Below are positions 19,202 to 29,318 of a stretch of DNA of 64,000 bases, piece after piece. The notes below the pieces were generated by a model. That model was not told the origin of the DNA, ran no database searches, and saw only the letters and a list, made by a program, of their open reading frames with translations. Each line of letters begins with the position of its first letter. The stretch's first letter is position 1. Location: assembly GCF_900585905.1 (NCBI RefSeq), contig NZ_UTVH01000024.1:1-64000 (forward strand). The letters are read 5' to 3'. The translations under genes were made by a program, and so were the position numbers. The stretch is from Pseudomonas viridiflava. Lineage in GTDB: Bacteria; Pseudomonadota; Gammaproteobacteria; Pseudomonadales; Pseudomonadaceae.

Positions 19202-19753
19202 TCACTCCAGCAGCAGATACCAGAATATGGCTGATTCACGCGTATGCGGGTCAATGGCGCGGTAGCGCAGGTGGTCAATGCCGCCGACGATGAAGCCGTA
19301 ATTTTCGTACAACCTGCAGGCTGCCAGATTGTTGTTCTGGGTTTCCAGCATGATGCCAGGCAGCTCCTGCTTCAGTGTCCAGAACCGGGCGACATCCAGC
19401 AGTGTGCGGGCTACACCGTGGCGGCGGGCGCAGGCGTCCACGGCCAGTTCGTCTATGTGGGCAAACCCGCTCCAGTGTCGGCTGAGCACCACATGGCCGA
19501 CGGCGGTGTCCCCCAGCCAGGCCACCAGCACTGTACTGTCCGCGGCGGCGCGATATTCACAGAACTCCTGTGAGTCGATGCCGTAGTTCTTGCAATAGGG
19601 CTCAACAGGCTCCACCAGCCAGTTCGCCACTGGTGTACCGACCTGCACGACGGCATAGCCGCTGACGGTGAAGGTGAATTCGCTGTTGAGGAGATAGTCC
19701 TCGAAGCATTCGTCAGCGACCCGAATGCTCAACGCCGGCCTTGGCAAGATCAC
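19202..19753 (-). CDS. GNAT acetyltransferase, streptothricin-acetyltransferase-like
   Basis: Acetyl-CoA-dependent N-acetyltransferase of 183 residues. The acetyl-CoA pyrophosphate-binding segment is IDELAVDACARRHGVARTLL, followed by the motif LETQNNNLAACRLYENYGF. The C-terminal stretch GGIDHLRYRA to AIFWYLL parallels the streptothricin acetyltransferase (Sat) family closely, including its GGID and YWYW-like ends. Sat enzymes acetylate the beta-lysine of streptothricin; some family members may have other amine targets. The GTG start at 19753 has a close-set AAGAGG. It sits between unrelated core genes, suggesting an intrinsic chromosomal gene rather than an integron cassette. Confidence 0.8.
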   Translation of the reverse strand: MILPRPALSIRVADECFEDYLLNSEFTFTVSGYAVVQVGTPVANWLVEPVEPYCKNYGIDSQEFCEYRAAADSTVLVAWLGDTAVGHVVLSRHWSGFAHIDELAVDACARRHGVARTLLDVARFWTLKQELPGIMLETQNNNLAACRLYENYGFIVGGIDHLRYRAIDPHTRESAIFWYLLLE

Positions 19754-19783
19754 GTCCTCTTCAGATTCACAGTCTATGGCGGC

Positions 19784-20536
19784 TCACGCTTGCGCCGCGG
19801 CTTCTTGCAATTGTACCCACAGCGCTGGCGCGCCTGCAGATTTGGCGATGGCCGCCATGCGTACATCGTGCTCGGCGATCTCGCTGTCGCTGGCGCGGAT
19901 CACACGACACGGTGCGCGACCAGCGGGCAGACGGCGGATTTCGCTGGCAGTGTTGCCCGAGCCCTCCCCCGTCCCGTTGCCGTCGCTGGCGTTGCCGGCC
20001 AGTGACAGGCTGGTCTGGCCGCCGGTCATGGTCAGATAGACGTCGGCGAGGATCTCGGAGTCGAGCAGCGCGCCATGCAGCTCCCGGCCCGAGTTGTCGA
20101 CGCCGTAACGCTTGCACAGGGCGTCCAGGCTGTTGCGCTGCCCCGGATGACGCTCACGGGCCATCAGCAGGGTGTCGAGCACGCTGCAGTGCTGGCTGAT
20201 GTCGGCTCTGTCGCGCTGGCCGATCAAGGTGAATTCGTTGTTGATGAAGCCAACGTCGAACGCCGCGTTGTGAATGATCAGCTGCGCGCCCTTGATGAAC
20301 TCGAAGAATTCATCGGCAACTTCAGCGAAGCGCGGCTTGCCAACCAGAAACTCGTTGGTGATGCCGTGCACCCCAATGGCGCCTTCGTCGCTTTCGCGGT
20401 CGGGCTGCAGATAAACATGGAAATGGCGCCCGGTCAGACGACGGCCCATCAGTTCGACACAACCGATCTCGACGATGCGGTGGCCATCGGTAACCGGCAT
20501 ACCGGTGGTTTCGGTATCGAGTACAACGCTACGCAT
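19784..20536 (-). CDS. DNA polymerase III epsilon subunit (proofreading exonuclease)
   Basis: 3'-5' exonuclease of 250 residues that proofreads for the replicative polymerase. The DEDD-type site is visible: Exo I at the very N terminus (VLDTETTG), Exo II around [15 protein letters not shown] and Exo III in [16 protein letters not shown]. The C-terminal tail is Gly/Ser/Ala-rich and then helical, where epsilon normally binds the alpha subunit. The start at 20536 gives the canonical [12 protein letters not shown]; the frame extends upstream through rnhA but that is a shadow. The start overlaps the end of rnhA by 8 nt. Confidence 0.95.
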   Translation of the reverse strand: MRSVVLDTETTGMPVTDGHRIVEIGCVELMGRRLTGRHFHVYLQPDRESDEGAIGVHGITNEFLVGKPRFAEVADEFFEFIKGAQLIIHNAAFDVGFINNEFTLIGQRDRADISQHCSVLDTLLMARERHPGQRNSLDALCKRYGVDNSGRELHGALLDSEILADVYLTMTGGQTSLSLAGNASDGNGTGEGSGNTASEIRRLPAGRAPCRVIRASDSEIAEHDVRMAAIAKSAGAPALWVQLQEAAAQA

Positions 20537-20981
20537 GCTTGATACCTCTGACTTCGTCAACGCCACGATTGGCCAGCTGGTCGGCGCGTTCGTTACCGGC
20601 ATGGCCGACATGACCGCGCACCCATTTCCAGGTAACCGTGTGACGCTTGACCTGCTCATCGAGCAATTGCCAGAGGTCGGCGTTTTTCACCGGCTCCTTG
20701 GCGGCGGTTTTCCAGCCGCGCTTCTTCCAGTTGACCATCCACTCGGTGATGCCTTTCATCACATATTGCGAGTCGGTCACCAGCAGCACGTCGCAGGAGC
20801 GCTTCAATTCTTCCAGGCCACGAATGGCACCGGTCAGCTCCATGCGGTTATTGGTGGTGTTGGCTTCGCCACCCCAGAGTTCTTTTTCGACGCCCTTGCA
20901 CACCAGCAGGGCACCCCAGCCACCCGGTCCGGGATTGCCTTTGCAGGCACCATCAGTGAACAGTTCAACGCTATCGCTCAT
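20529..20981 (-). CDS. Ribonuclease HI
   Basis: Endonuclease cutting the RNA strand of RNA-DNA hybrids, 150 residues, the usual size. Catalytic residues are visible: Asp in [19 protein letters not shown], Glu in [10 protein letters not shown], Asp in LLVTDSQYV, and the C-terminal His/Asp region [17 protein letters not shown]. The ATG at 20981 is preferred to an in-frame start five codons upstream. It overlaps dnaQ by 8 nt; the rnhA-dnaQ pairing is classical in gammaproteobacteria. Confidence 0.95.
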   Translation of the reverse strand: MSDSVELFTDGACKGNPGPGGWGALLVCKGVEKELWGGEANTTNNRMELTGAIRGLEELKRSCDVLLVTDSQYVMKGITEWMVNWKKRGWKTAAKEPVKNADLWQLLDEQVKRHTVTWKWVRGHVGHAGNERADQLANRGVDEVRGIKHA

Positions 20982-21012
20982 ACCACTTCCAGACATTCAG
21001 TTAGTCCGCAGA

Positions 21013-21771
21013 TCAGGGCTCGGTCCGCTGCCGATTGACCTTGGCCATGGGCAGCGGGATCAATTTGCCCATAGGCTCGCGGCGCAGCTCTTTCAAAGGG
21101 CGCAATCCTACCACCAGCTTGCGTGCAACGATGATATAGAAGCCGCCGCCGGGGCTTTGCCAGCCATCGCCGAGTCGTTCAAGGCCCGCCAGGCGTGCCT
21201 GCCAGCTCGCAGCGGCAAGCGGAGGACGATAACACCCGAACCGGCGCTTCTCCAGAGCGAAGCCCAGCAGATTCAGCCAGTCCGCAACCCGTGACGGCGA
21301 AATACAGCGCGCCTTGTGCAGCCCGTCCTTGGCGAACAGGTGGCGCAAACCCCAGGTGCTCCAGGGGTTTATCCCCACGATCAACAGATGCCCGCCGGGG
21401 CGCACACTGCGCGCAGCTTCGCGCAGCAGACCGTGGGGCGACAGACAGAAATCCAGGCCGTGCTGCATCACCACCACGTCGGCAGCATGCTCACTGAGCG
21501 GCCAGGCCTGCTCTTCGCAGACGATTTCGACGCCCGGCAGCGGCGCGCCCAGGCGCACGTTGCGCTGCACCTGAGGCGCGTCGGGCGGTGGCTGCGCCGA
21601 CGGGCCGTAATGCACCAGATAACCACCGAAAAAACGACCCAGCTCTTCTTCAAGGGCCCGCCGTTCTTCCTGCAACAGCAGTTGGCCCAGCGGACCCGAC
21701 AGCCATTCCCGGGCCGAACTGATCAGTTCCAGCCACTCGGGATCAGCCTGGGCGAAAGCTTCATCGGTCAT
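21013..21771 (-). CDS. Class I SAM-dependent methyltransferase
   Basis: Cytosolic protein of 252 residues. A methyltransferase core is recognisable around VVMQHGLDFCLSPHGLLREA and VRPGGHLLIVGINPWSTWGL, which match the post-motif region of methyltransferase-11-type domains. The canonical glycine-rich motif I (about residues 70-80, LGAPLPGVEIV) is weak, so SAM binding should not be taken as certain. It lies divergently from gloB and upstream of rnhA, an arrangement conserved in Pseudomonas. The substrate is unknown. Confidence 0.75.
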   Translation of the reverse strand: MTDEAFAQADPEWLELISSAREWLSGPLGQLLLQEERRALEEELGRFFGGYLVHYGPSAQPPPDAPQVQRNVRLGAPLPGVEIVCEEQAWPLSEHAADVVVMQHGLDFCLSPHGLLREAARSVRPGGHLLIVGINPWSTWGLRHLFAKDGLHKARCISPSRVADWLNLLGFALEKRRFGCYRPPLAAASWQARLAGLERLGDGWQSPGGGFYIIVARKLVVGLRPLKELRREPMGKLIPLPMAKVNRQRTEP

Positions 21772-21841
21772 GTGTGATCCTCGCATCAAGCGTCATCAGC
21801 CTCTAAGATGCCTTATTGTTCCCCGCTAAGCGAACTGCGCC

Positions 21842-22618
21842 ATGATACAGATCGACGCCCTGCCCGCTTTCACCGACAACTACATCTGGTTGTTACAGGA
21901 TCCTTCTACCCGACGCTGCGTGGTGGTCGACCCTGGCGACGCCGCTCCAGTGCTCGACTGGCTCGAGCAGCATCCCGAGTGGACCCTGAGCGACATCCTG
22001 ATCACCCACCATCACCACGACCATGTCGGCGGCGTGCTGCAGCTCAAGCAGCACACCGGCGCGCGGGTCTTTGGCCCGGCGACCGAGAACATTCCGGGGC
22101 GCGACGTCGCGCTTGACGACAATCAGCGAATTGAGGTGCTGGGGCTGGCCTTCGAGGTGTACGCCGTACCTGGCCACACCCTGGGCCACATCGCCTTTTA
22201 TCATGCGGCGCCAACCCCTCTGCTGTTCTGCGGCGACACGCTGTTCGCGGCGGGCTGTGGGCGATTGTTCGAAGGCACGCCTGCACAGATGCATGAGTCC
22301 CTCAGCCGCCTGAACGCGTTGCCTGCGCAGACGCTGGTGTACTGCACCCACGAATACACTTTGAGCAACCTGCGTTTCGCCCAGGCCGTGGAGCCGGACA
22401 ATGTCGCTATCGCCGAACGGCTGGCCGAGGTGACCCGGTGGCGCAGCGAAAACCGCATTAGCCTGCCATCAAATCTCGCGCTGGAAAGGCTGACCAACCC
22501 CTTCATTCGGGTCGGTGAGGCGTCGGTCAGGCAAAAAGCGGACGAACGGAGCGGCACGTCCAATCAGGCCCTCAGTGACACCTTTGCTAGCCTGAGGGCG
22601 TGGAAAGACAACTTTTGA
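21842..22618 (+). CDS. Hydroxyacylglutathione hydrolase (glyoxalase II)
   Basis: Binuclear metal hydrolase of 258 residues that splits S-lactoylglutathione to lactate and glutathione, the second step of methylglyoxal detoxification. The metallo-beta-lactamase signature is HHHHDHVGG near residue 58. Further ligands lie in [29 protein letters not shown] and [14 protein letters not shown]. The C-terminal domain ends with the glutathione-binding NPFIR segment. The next gene downstream is mltD. Confidence 0.95.
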   Translation: MIQIDALPAFTDNYIWLLQDPSTRRCVVVDPGDAAPVLDWLEQHPEWTLSDILITHHHHDHVGGVLQLKQHTGARVFGPATENIPGRDVALDDNQRIEVLGLAFEVYAVPGHTLGHIAFYHAAPTPLLFCGDTLFAAGCGRLFEGTPAQMHESLSRLNALPAQTLVYCTHEYTLSNLRFAQAVEPDNVAIAERLAEVTRWRSENRISLPSNLALERLTNPFIRVGEASVRQKADERSGTSNQALSDTFASLRAWKDNF

Positions 22619-22717
22619 AACGACCTGTTCCACGCGAGTAATCGCGCAAAGGTTGACCGCCGGGAGGGGTGTTCCTAGAATCGCCCGACATTTTCGCCTG
22701 GAACTCTCTCCCAGCCA

Positions 22718-24304
22718 ATGTCGTCATCTATAAGCAGAACCCACAATCCGGACGCATTGACGCGGTTGGCGCAGGCCATCGCGGTCGCTGCCAGCGCTCT
22801 GCTCGCTGGCTGCCAGACCAGCAGCCACATTGACTCCGGCAGCAGCCATCGCGCGCCAAATCTGGCCGCTGGCATCAAGCAGAAACCGATTTTTCTCAGC
22901 CACAAGCCAGCCCCCCTGGCCCCGCCTCAGGACGTCTGGGAGCGGATGCGTCAGGGCTTTCAGTTGCAACAGGGCAACGACCTGAACCCGCGCATCGACC
23001 AGCAACGTCTCTGGTTCGCCAACAACCCTTCGTTTCTGGAAAACGCTGGCGAGCGTGGCAGCCTGTATATGCACTACATCGTCGAGCGCCTGGAAGAGCG
23101 GAATATGCCGCTGGAGCTGGCGCTTTTGCCGGTGATCGAAAGCGCCTACAACCCCATGGCGGTTTCACGCAGCCAGGCCGTCGGGCTGTGGCAGTTCATT
23201 CCGTCTACGGGGCGCTACTTCAACCTGCGTCAGACCAGCTTCTACGATGGCCGTCGCGACATTCAGGCCTCCACAGTGGCAGCCCTGGACTACCTGAGTC
23301 GCCTGCACGACATGTTCAACGGTGACTGGCTGCTGGCCCTGGCGGCCTACAATGCGGGCGAAGGCACGGTCAGCCGGGCCATCGAGCGCAATGACAAGCT
23401 CAATCTGCCCACCGACTACTGGAACCTGCCGTTGCCGCAGGAAACCAAGGACTATGTGCCCAAGCTGCTGGCTCTGTCCCAGGTGGTTCTGGCGCCGGAC
23501 GCCTATGGCGTCAATCTCAACCCGATTGCCAACCAGCCCTACTTCGAAGTGGTCGAGCTGAACCAGCGCATGGACCTGTCCAGAGTGGCCGCCATGGCCA
23601 ACATCGACGAGGACGAGCTGATTCAGCTCAACCCTGCGTTCAAGAAGCGCATGACCATCGACGGCCCTCAGCATCTGCTGGTGCCAACGTCCAAGACCCA
23701 GCTGCTGACCGCCAACCTGTCGAACATGAAACCGCAGGAACTGGTGGACTGGCAGCAATACCGGGTACGCAAGGGCGATACCCTCGCCAGCCTGGCCAGC
23801 CGCTATCAGGTGACAGTCAGCTCGCTGAAGAGCGGCAATAAACTGTCCGGCAACAGTTTGCGTGTCGGCCAGTCGCTGACCATCCCGACTCATCCCGGCA
23901 TGACCCCTTCAGCTCCCGCGTTCGAGGAAGTGGCCAGGGTCGAGAAGCCAGCCCGCAGCCGCAACTACACCGTCAAGGCCGGGGAAAATCTTTCGCAGAT
24001 TGCCAAGGCCAACAAGGTCGACGTCAAGGACCTGCAGCACTGGAACAAACTTTCCGGGCAGAACCTGAAAGTGGGCCAGACCCTGGTGATGGCTGATACC
24101 CGCGCCAAGAGCAAGACTGCCGCAGTTGCCAGCAAAGGCGCAGCTGACAAGAAGACCATGCAATACCGGATTCAGAAAGGCGATTCGATGTACCTGGTCG
24201 CCAAGCGTTTCAACGTCGAGATGCAACATCTCAAGCGCTGGAATCCACGCAGTGGCTCTGCGCTCAAGCCAGGCCAGACCCTGACGGTCTATCTGCCACA
24301 TTGA
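22718..24304 (+). CDS. Membrane-bound lytic murein transglycosylase D with three LysM domains
   Basis: Outer-membrane lipoprotein of 528 residues that cleaves peptidoglycan glycan strands to anhydro products. The signal peptide ends in the lipobox LLAGC (Cys32). The SLT domain spans about residues 110-240. Its catalytic Glu141 lies in LLPVIESAYNPMAVS, with GLWQFIPSTGR and LALAAYNAGEGTV following. Three C-terminal LysM repeats begin at about residues 345, 412 and 480 (QYRVRKGDTL, NYTVKAGENL, QYRIQKGDSM). E. coli MltD has two, so the third is a variation. Confidence 0.94.
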   Translation: MSSSISRTHNPDALTRLAQAIAVAASALLAGCQTSSHIDSGSSHRAPNLAAGIKQKPIFLSHKPAPLAPPQDVWERMRQGFQLQQGNDLNPRIDQQRLWFANNPSFLENAGERGSLYMHYIVERLEERNMPLELALLPVIESAYNPMAVSRSQAVGLWQFIPSTGRYFNLRQTSFYDGRRDIQASTVAALDYLSRLHDMFNGDWLLALAAYNAGEGTVSRAIERNDKLNLPTDYWNLPLPQETKDYVPKLLALSQVVLAPDAYGVNLNPIANQPYFEVVELNQRMDLSRVAAMANIDEDELIQLNPAFKKRMTIDGPQHLLVPTSKTQLLTANLSNMKPQELVDWQQYRVRKGDTLASLASRYQVTVSSLKSGNKLSGNSLRVGQSLTIPTHPGMTPSAPAFEEVARVEKPARSRNYTVKAGENLSQIAKANKVDVKDLQHWNKLSGQNLKVGQTLVMADTRAKSKTAAVASKGAADKKTMQYRIQKGDSMYLVAKRFNVEMQHLKRWNPRSGSALKPGQTLTVYLPH

Positions 24305-24316
24305 TTGAGTCGTTTC

Positions 24317-24334
24317 GGGCCGCTCACGCGGCCC
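24317..24334 (+). terminator. GC-rich hairpin after mltD
   Basis: A perfect 7-bp stem (GGGCCGC/GCGGCCC) with a 4-nt loop lies 12 bp after the mltD stop. There is no T-run, so it may attenuate or protect the 3' end rather than terminate efficiently. Confidence 0.5.
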
Positions 24335-24336
24335 TT

Positions 24337-24414
24337 GCAGGAGCCAGCGTGCTGGCGAAGCGTTGGGCCTGCAACGCCTGATGTTTCCAGTCTCGCCAAC
24401 ACCTTGGCTCCTGC
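24337..24414. repeat. REP pair in inverted orientation (BIME-like)
   Basis: The 22-nt element starting GCAGGAGCCAGCGTGCTGGC at 24337-24358 recurs as an imperfect inverted copy at 24393-24414, separated by 34 bp. The sequence is of the usual Pseudomonas REP type. It lies between mltD and the first binding-protein gene of the peptide transporter. Confidence 0.75.
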
Positions 24415-24556
24415 AGCGAATCGCATCTGCTCCATGCCAGCGCGATGTCAACGGCATCGTGCGATCTCTTGCAAGGCGGCGCTTGGTGCTCCACTCTTTT
24501 TCCAGTCGATACAAGCTGTTACTGTTGACGCCCCTAAAGTCCAGGCCGTCCGGATC

Positions 24557-26386
24557 GTGATACGTCCCTTGCTGCTGAGCATCAGCCTGGTCTTGAGCTT
24601 TCCCGTTTGCGCAGCCATCAGCGAAAGCCATGGTTACGCTCAGTTCGGTGTCCTCAAGTATCCGGCCAGTTTTACCCATTTCGACTGGGTCAATCCCGAG
24701 GCGCCCAAGGGCGGCACCTTGCGGATGATGGCGTTTGGTACTTTTGACACCCTCAATCCCTACACCTTCAAAGGCAGCAGCCCGGTATCCACCGGCAACT
24801 TTCTGCAATACGGAGTCAGTGAGCTGAACGAGCCGCTGATGGTCGGCACCGGGCAATACGATCCGTCCGGCGACGAACCGACTTCAAGCTACGGCCTGAT
24901 CGCACAAAGCGTCGAGTACAGCGAAGATCGCAGCTGGGTGGTGTTCAATCTGCGCCCCCAGGCGCGGTTTCATGATGGCAAGCCCATCACCGCCTACGAC
25001 GTTGCGTTTTCCTATCGCACCCTGCTCAAGGACGGCCATCCGCAGTACCGCACGGCCCTGCAGGAAGTGCAACGCGTGGACGTGCTCAATCGCCATCGTA
25101 TTCGCTTCGTGCTCAAGCGCAGTGGCAATCCGCTGCTGATCCTGCGGCTGGGCGAACTGCCGGTATTGCCACAGCACTACTGGAAGGATCGAGATTTCAA
25201 GGCCACCACCTTCGAGCCACCGCTGGGCAGCGGGCCCTACCGCATTACTCGGGTACAACCCGGTCGCCAGTTGGTGTTCGAACGGGTAAAGGATTACTGG
25301 GGCAAGGACCTGGCGGTCAATCGCGGCAAATACAATTTTGACCGGGTTCAGGTCGAGTTCTACCGCGACAGCGACGTCGCCTTCGAAGCCTTCAAGGCGG
25401 GCGAATTTGATATCTACATCGAGCATCAGGCCAAGAACTGGGCGACCGGTTACAACTTTCCGGCCATCGCCAACGGACAGGTGATCAAGGCGCAGATCGA
25501 ACACAAGATCCCGACGCAGACTCAGGGCCTGTTCATGAATACCCGACGCAGCAGCTTCGCCGACGTGCGGGTACGCGAGGCGCTGGGCCTGCTGTTCAAC
25601 TTCGAGTGGACCAACCGCACGCTGTTCAGCGATGCCTATTCACGGTCGATCAGTTATTACCCCAACAGTGATTTCTCCGCCACTGGCCTGCCCACCGGGG
25701 CGGAATGGCTGATGCTGTCGGCCTATAAGACCCAGTTACCGGCAACGTTGTTCACTCAACCGTTCATGGTATCGAAGACCGACGGTGGCGGCATCCCCCG
25801 CGAGACCCTGCGCAAAGCCCTGGCCCTTTTTGCCGACGCTGGCTGGCAGCTGAAAGATCAACGAATGGTCAATGCCAAGGGTCAGCCACTGCGTTTCGAA
25901 ATCCTGCTGGTGAATCCCAACCTTGAGCGAATTCTGCAACCTTATATCGAGGATCTGCGGCGGGTGGGCATCGATGCCGGGCTGCGCACCATTGATCGTG
26001 CGCAATACAAACAGCGTCTGGACCAGTTCGATTTTGACATGGTGCTGATGACCATGGGCCAGACCTTGAGCCCCGGCCTTGAGCAGTGGCAATACTTCCA
26101 CTCCAGCCAGGCGGCGATCAAAGGCAGCAAGAATTATGCAGGCATCGCCAATCCGGTGGTGGATGGCCTGCTCAATCAATTGCTCGCCGCGCAGACCCGC
26201 GACACCCAGGTGGCGGCCGCGCGTGCGCTGGACCGTGTGCTGTTGTCGCAGCACTACATGATTCCGAACTGGTACCTGAACAACCACCGTCTGGCGTACC
26301 GCAACCGGTTCGCCATGGTCACCACCCCGCCCTACACCCTGGGGCTGCGCGCGTGGTGGATAAAGCCTCTGGAGAAGACTCAATGA
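24557..26386 (+). CDS. Periplasmic peptide-binding protein 1 of Npp/Yej-type ABC importer
   Basis: Solute-binding protein (SBP family 5) of about 609 residues. GTG 24557 is chosen because it starts a clean signal peptide (MIRPLLLSISLVLSFPVCAA). The open frame extends to 24305 but crosses REP DNA. Family features include FKYPASF-like FGVLKYPASFTHFDWVNPEAPKGG near the mature N terminus and FNLRPQARFHDGKPITAYDV. It is followed by a paralogue, two permeases and an ATPase, the layout of P. aeruginosa nppA1A2BCD, which takes up peptidyl-nucleoside antibiotics. It also resembles E. coli YejA. The last codons overlap the next gene. Confidence 0.87.
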   Translation: MIRPLLLSISLVLSFPVCAAISESHGYAQFGVLKYPASFTHFDWVNPEAPKGGTLRMMAFGTFDTLNPYTFKGSSPVSTGNFLQYGVSELNEPLMVGTGQYDPSGDEPTSSYGLIAQSVEYSEDRSWVVFNLRPQARFHDGKPITAYDVAFSYRTLLKDGHPQYRTALQEVQRVDVLNRHRIRFVLKRSGNPLLILRLGELPVLPQHYWKDRDFKATTFEPPLGSGPYRITRVQPGRQLVFERVKDYWGKDLAVNRGKYNFDRVQVEFYRDSDVAFEAFKAGEFDIYIEHQAKNWATGYNFPAIANGQVIKAQIEHKIPTQTQGLFMNTRRSSFADVRVREALGLLFNFEWTNRTLFSDAYSRSISYYPNSDFSATGLPTGAEWLMLSAYKTQLPATLFTQPFMVSKTDGGGIPRETLRKALALFADAGWQLKDQRMVNAKGQPLRFEILLVNPNLERILQPYIEDLRRVGIDAGLRTIDRAQYKQRLDQFDFDMVLMTMGQTLSPGLEQWQYFHSSQAAIKGSKNYAGIANPVVDGLLNQLLAAQTRDTQVAAARALDRVLLSQHYMIPNWYLNNHRLAYRNRFAMVTTPPYTLGLRAWWIKPLEKTQ

Positions 26387-28242
26387 CCGTTTTGCGTTCC
26401 CTGCTGATGCAGGCTGGCGGCCTCTTCCTGGCCGGGCTGGCCTGTACCGCTCAAGCGGCGCCTCAACATGCTGTGACGATGTACGACGAAGCGCCCAAGT
26501 ACCCCGCCAGTTTCAAGCATTTTGACTACGTGAACCCCGATGCGCCGAAGGGCGGGCAGTTCCGCCAGGCCGGGTTTGGCAGTTTCGACAGCCTTAACCC
26601 GTTCATCAACAAAGGCTCGCCCGCCGAGGACCTCGGCCTGATCTACGACACCCTGGCCCGTTCGAGCCTGGATGAGCCGATGACCGAATATGGCCTGATC
26701 GCCAGCAAGATCGAAAAGGCTGCGGACAACTCCTGGGTGCGTTTTTATCTGCGTCCCGAAGCCCGCTTTCACGACGGCCACCCGATCCGCGCGGAAGACG
26801 TGGAGTTTTCCTTCAATACGCTGATCAAGGACGGCGCCCCGATGTATCGCGCCTACTACGCAGGCGTCGACAAGGTGGTGGTTGAAGATCCGCTGCGGGT
26901 GCTGTTCAAGTTCAAGGACAACCAGAGCCGGGAAATGCCATTGATCCTCGGCCAGTTGCCGGTCCTGCCCAAACACTTCTGGGCAACCCGCGAGTTCAAC
27001 AAGGGCAGCCTCGACTTCCCGCTGGGCAGTGGCCCCTACAAGGTCGCCGAGGTCAAGGCTGGCCGCTCGGTGCGTTACGAACGGGTCAAGGACTACTGGG
27101 GCAAAGACCTGCCCATCAACCGCGGGCAGTTCAACTTCGATGTCATGAGCTACGACTACTATCGCGACTTTGACGTGGCGCTGCAGGCGGGCAAGGCCGG
27201 GCAGTTCGACTATTGGCTGGAAACCAGCGCGAAAAACTGGGCCACCGCCTATGACACACCTGCCGTGCGTGAAGGCCGCCTGATCAAGGAAGAGCTGCCC
27301 AACGGCAACCCTCAGGGCATGCAGGGTTTCGTCATGAACGTGCGCCGCCCGCTGTTTCAGGACCCTAAAGTCCGTGAAGCACTGACCCTGCTGCTGGATT
27401 TCGAATGGACCAACAAACAGCTGTTCAACGGGTCCTACAGCCGCACCGGGAGCTATTTCGACAATTCGGAAATGGCCTCCAGCGGCCTGCCCTCTGCCAG
27501 TGAACTGAACATCCTCGAACCCCTGCGCGACAAGCTTCCGGAGCGGGTCTTCAGCGAGGCTTTCAAGTTGCCGGTCAACGATGGCAGCGGCATGATCCGC
27601 CCGCAATTGCGGCGTGCCTTTCAGTTGCTCCAGGACGCGGGCTGGACGGTCAAGAATGACAAGATGAGCGACGCCCAGGGTAACCCGATGAAACTGGAGT
27701 TCCTGCTGGCCCAGACCCAGTTCGAACGCATCCTGCTGCCCTACAAGCGCAACCTCAGCGATCTGGGTATCGAGCTGACCATCCGCCGGGTCGATACCGC
27801 CGAATACGTCAACCGTATCCGTTCCCGGGACTACGACATGATCGTCAGCAGCTTCCCGCAGTCCAGCTCACCGGGTAACGAGCAGCGCGAGTACTTCCAT
27901 TCGGTCAGTGCCGACCGGTCCGGAAGCCGCAATTTCATCGGTCTCAAAGACCCGGCGGTGGACAGCCTGGTGGACGGCCTGATCAACGCTGACTCCCGCC
28001 AGAGTCTGGTCGACCATGCCAAGGCACTGGACCGGGTACTGCTCTGGGGTTTTTACGTGGTGCCCAACTGGCACATCAAGACCTGGCGCGTGGCGTACTG
28101 GGATCACATCGGCCATCCCGGCGTAAAAGCCCTGTCGGACATCGGGCTCAACAGCTGGTGGTACAAACCTGACGCCCAGCCAGCGCCGCCGGTAGAGCAG
28201 GCCCAGCAAGCGGGCTCCACGCCTGCGGCGGCGGAGCAATAG
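26383..28242 (+). CDS. Periplasmic peptide-binding protein 2 of Npp/Yej-type ABC importer
   Basis: Second SBP family 5 protein, 619 residues, paralogous to the preceding gene (compare VRDYWGKDL-like [14 protein letters not shown], present in both). The signal peptide is [20 protein letters not shown] and cleavage is expected near ACTAQAA. The start overlaps the upstream stop as ATGA. The C terminus carries an unusual Ala/Gln/Pro-rich tail ([15 protein letters not shown]). Two tandem receptors feeding one permease suggest a wider or two-class peptide range. Confidence 0.88.
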   Translation: MTVLRSLLMQAGGLFLAGLACTAQAAPQHAVTMYDEAPKYPASFKHFDYVNPDAPKGGQFRQAGFGSFDSLNPFINKGSPAEDLGLIYDTLARSSLDEPMTEYGLIASKIEKAADNSWVRFYLRPEARFHDGHPIRAEDVEFSFNTLIKDGAPMYRAYYAGVDKVVVEDPLRVLFKFKDNQSREMPLILGQLPVLPKHFWATREFNKGSLDFPLGSGPYKVAEVKAGRSVRYERVKDYWGKDLPINRGQFNFDVMSYDYYRDFDVALQAGKAGQFDYWLETSAKNWATAYDTPAVREGRLIKEELPNGNPQGMQGFVMNVRRPLFQDPKVREALTLLLDFEWTNKQLFNGSYSRTGSYFDNSEMASSGLPSASELNILEPLRDKLPERVFSEAFKLPVNDGSGMIRPQLRRAFQLLQDAGWTVKNDKMSDAQGNPMKLEFLLAQTQFERILLPYKRNLSDLGIELTIRRVDTAEYVNRIRSRDYDMIVSSFPQSSSPGNEQREYFHSVSADRSGSRNFIGLKDPAVDSLVDGLINADSRQSLVDHAKALDRVLLWGFYVVPNWHIKTWRVAYWDHIGHPGVKALSDIGLNSWWYKPDAQPAPPVEQAQQAGSTPAAAEQ

Positions 28243-28243
28243 C

Positions 28244-29317
28244 ATGCTGGCCTATATCGTTCGTCGTCTGCTGCTGATCATCCCGACCCTGTTCGGCATC
28301 CTGCTGATCAACTTTCTGATCATCCAGGCCGCGCCCGGCGGCCCCGTTGAGCAGATGATCGCCAAGCTCGAAGGGTTCGATGGCGCCACCAGCCGGATCG
28401 CCGGGGGCGGTGCCGAAGTGGCCGTGGCGGGTTCCACCTATCGCGGCGCACAAGGCCTTGACCCGGGGCTGGTGAAGGAAATTGAAAAAATGTACGGCTT
28501 CGATAAATCGGCGCCGGAACGCTTGTGGATCATGATCAAGAACTACGCCCAACTGGATTTCGGCGACAGTTTCTTTCGTGACGCCAAGGTCGTCGATCTG
28601 ATCGTCGAGAAGATGCCGGTGTCCATTTCCCTCGGGCTATGGAGCACTCTGATCATGTATCTGGTCTCGATTCCGCTGGGCATCGCCAAGGCCACCCGGC
28701 ATGGCAGCCAGTTCGATGTCTGGACCAGCTCGGCGATCATCGTCGGCTACGCCATCCCGGCATTCCTCTTCGCCATCCTGCTGATCGTGGTGTTTGCCGG
28801 TGGCAGCTATCTGAACTGGTTTCCGCTGCGCGGCCTGACTTCGAACGACTTCGAGGACATGAGCATGGGCGGCAAGATCCTCGACTACTTCTGGCATCTG
28901 GTGCTGCCGGTTACCGCGCTGGTGATCGGCAATTTCGCGACCATGACCCTGCTGACCAAAAACAGCTTCCTCGACGAAATCGGCAAGCAATACGTGATCA
29001 CCGCCAAGGCCAAGGGTCTGAGCAACCATCGCGTGCTGTATGGCCATGTGTTTCGTAACGCCATGCTGCTGGTGATCGCAGGATTTCCGTCGGCATTCAT
29101 CGGCATCTTCTTCACCGGGTCATTGCTGGTGGAAGTGATTTTCTCCCTCGACGGCCTGGGTCTGATGAGCTTCGAAGCGGCCATCAACCGCGACTACCCG
29201 GTGGTGTTCGGCACGCTGTTCATCTTTACCTTGCTGGGGCTGGTGGTGAAATTGATCGGCGACATCACCTACACGCTGGTGGACCCGCGCATCGACTTCG
29301 AAAGCAGGAAGCATTGA
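28244..29317 (+). CDS. ABC peptide transporter permease (YejB/NppB-like)
   Basis: Inner-membrane permease of 357 residues. It begins with the typical DppB-like start [21 protein letters not shown] periplasmic segment of about 100 residues (70-150) follows the first helix. The transmembrane domain then contains the EAA-type coupling loop [16 protein letters not shown]. It starts one base after the stop of the second binding protein and directly precedes its partner permease. Confidence 0.9.
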   Translation: MLAYIVRRLLLIIPTLFGILLINFLIIQAAPGGPVEQMIAKLEGFDGATSRIAGGGAEVAVAGSTYRGAQGLDPGLVKEIEKMYGFDKSAPERLWIMIKNYAQLDFGDSFFRDAKVVDLIVEKMPVSISLGLWSTLIMYLVSIPLGIAKATRHGSQFDVWTSSAIIVGYAIPAFLFAILLIVVFAGGSYLNWFPLRGLTSNDFEDMSMGGKILDYFWHLVLPVTALVIGNFATMTLLTKNSFLDEIGKQYVITAKAKGLSNHRVLYGHVFRNAMLLVIAGFPSAFIGIFFTGSLLVEVIFSLDGLGLMSFEAAINRDYPVVFGTLFIFTLLGLVVKLIGDITYTLVDPRIDFESRKH

Positions 29318-29318
29318 T

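Noticed and set aside
26380..27606. 408-codon minus-strand frame
   Set aside because: Antisense to the second binding protein of the peptide importer.
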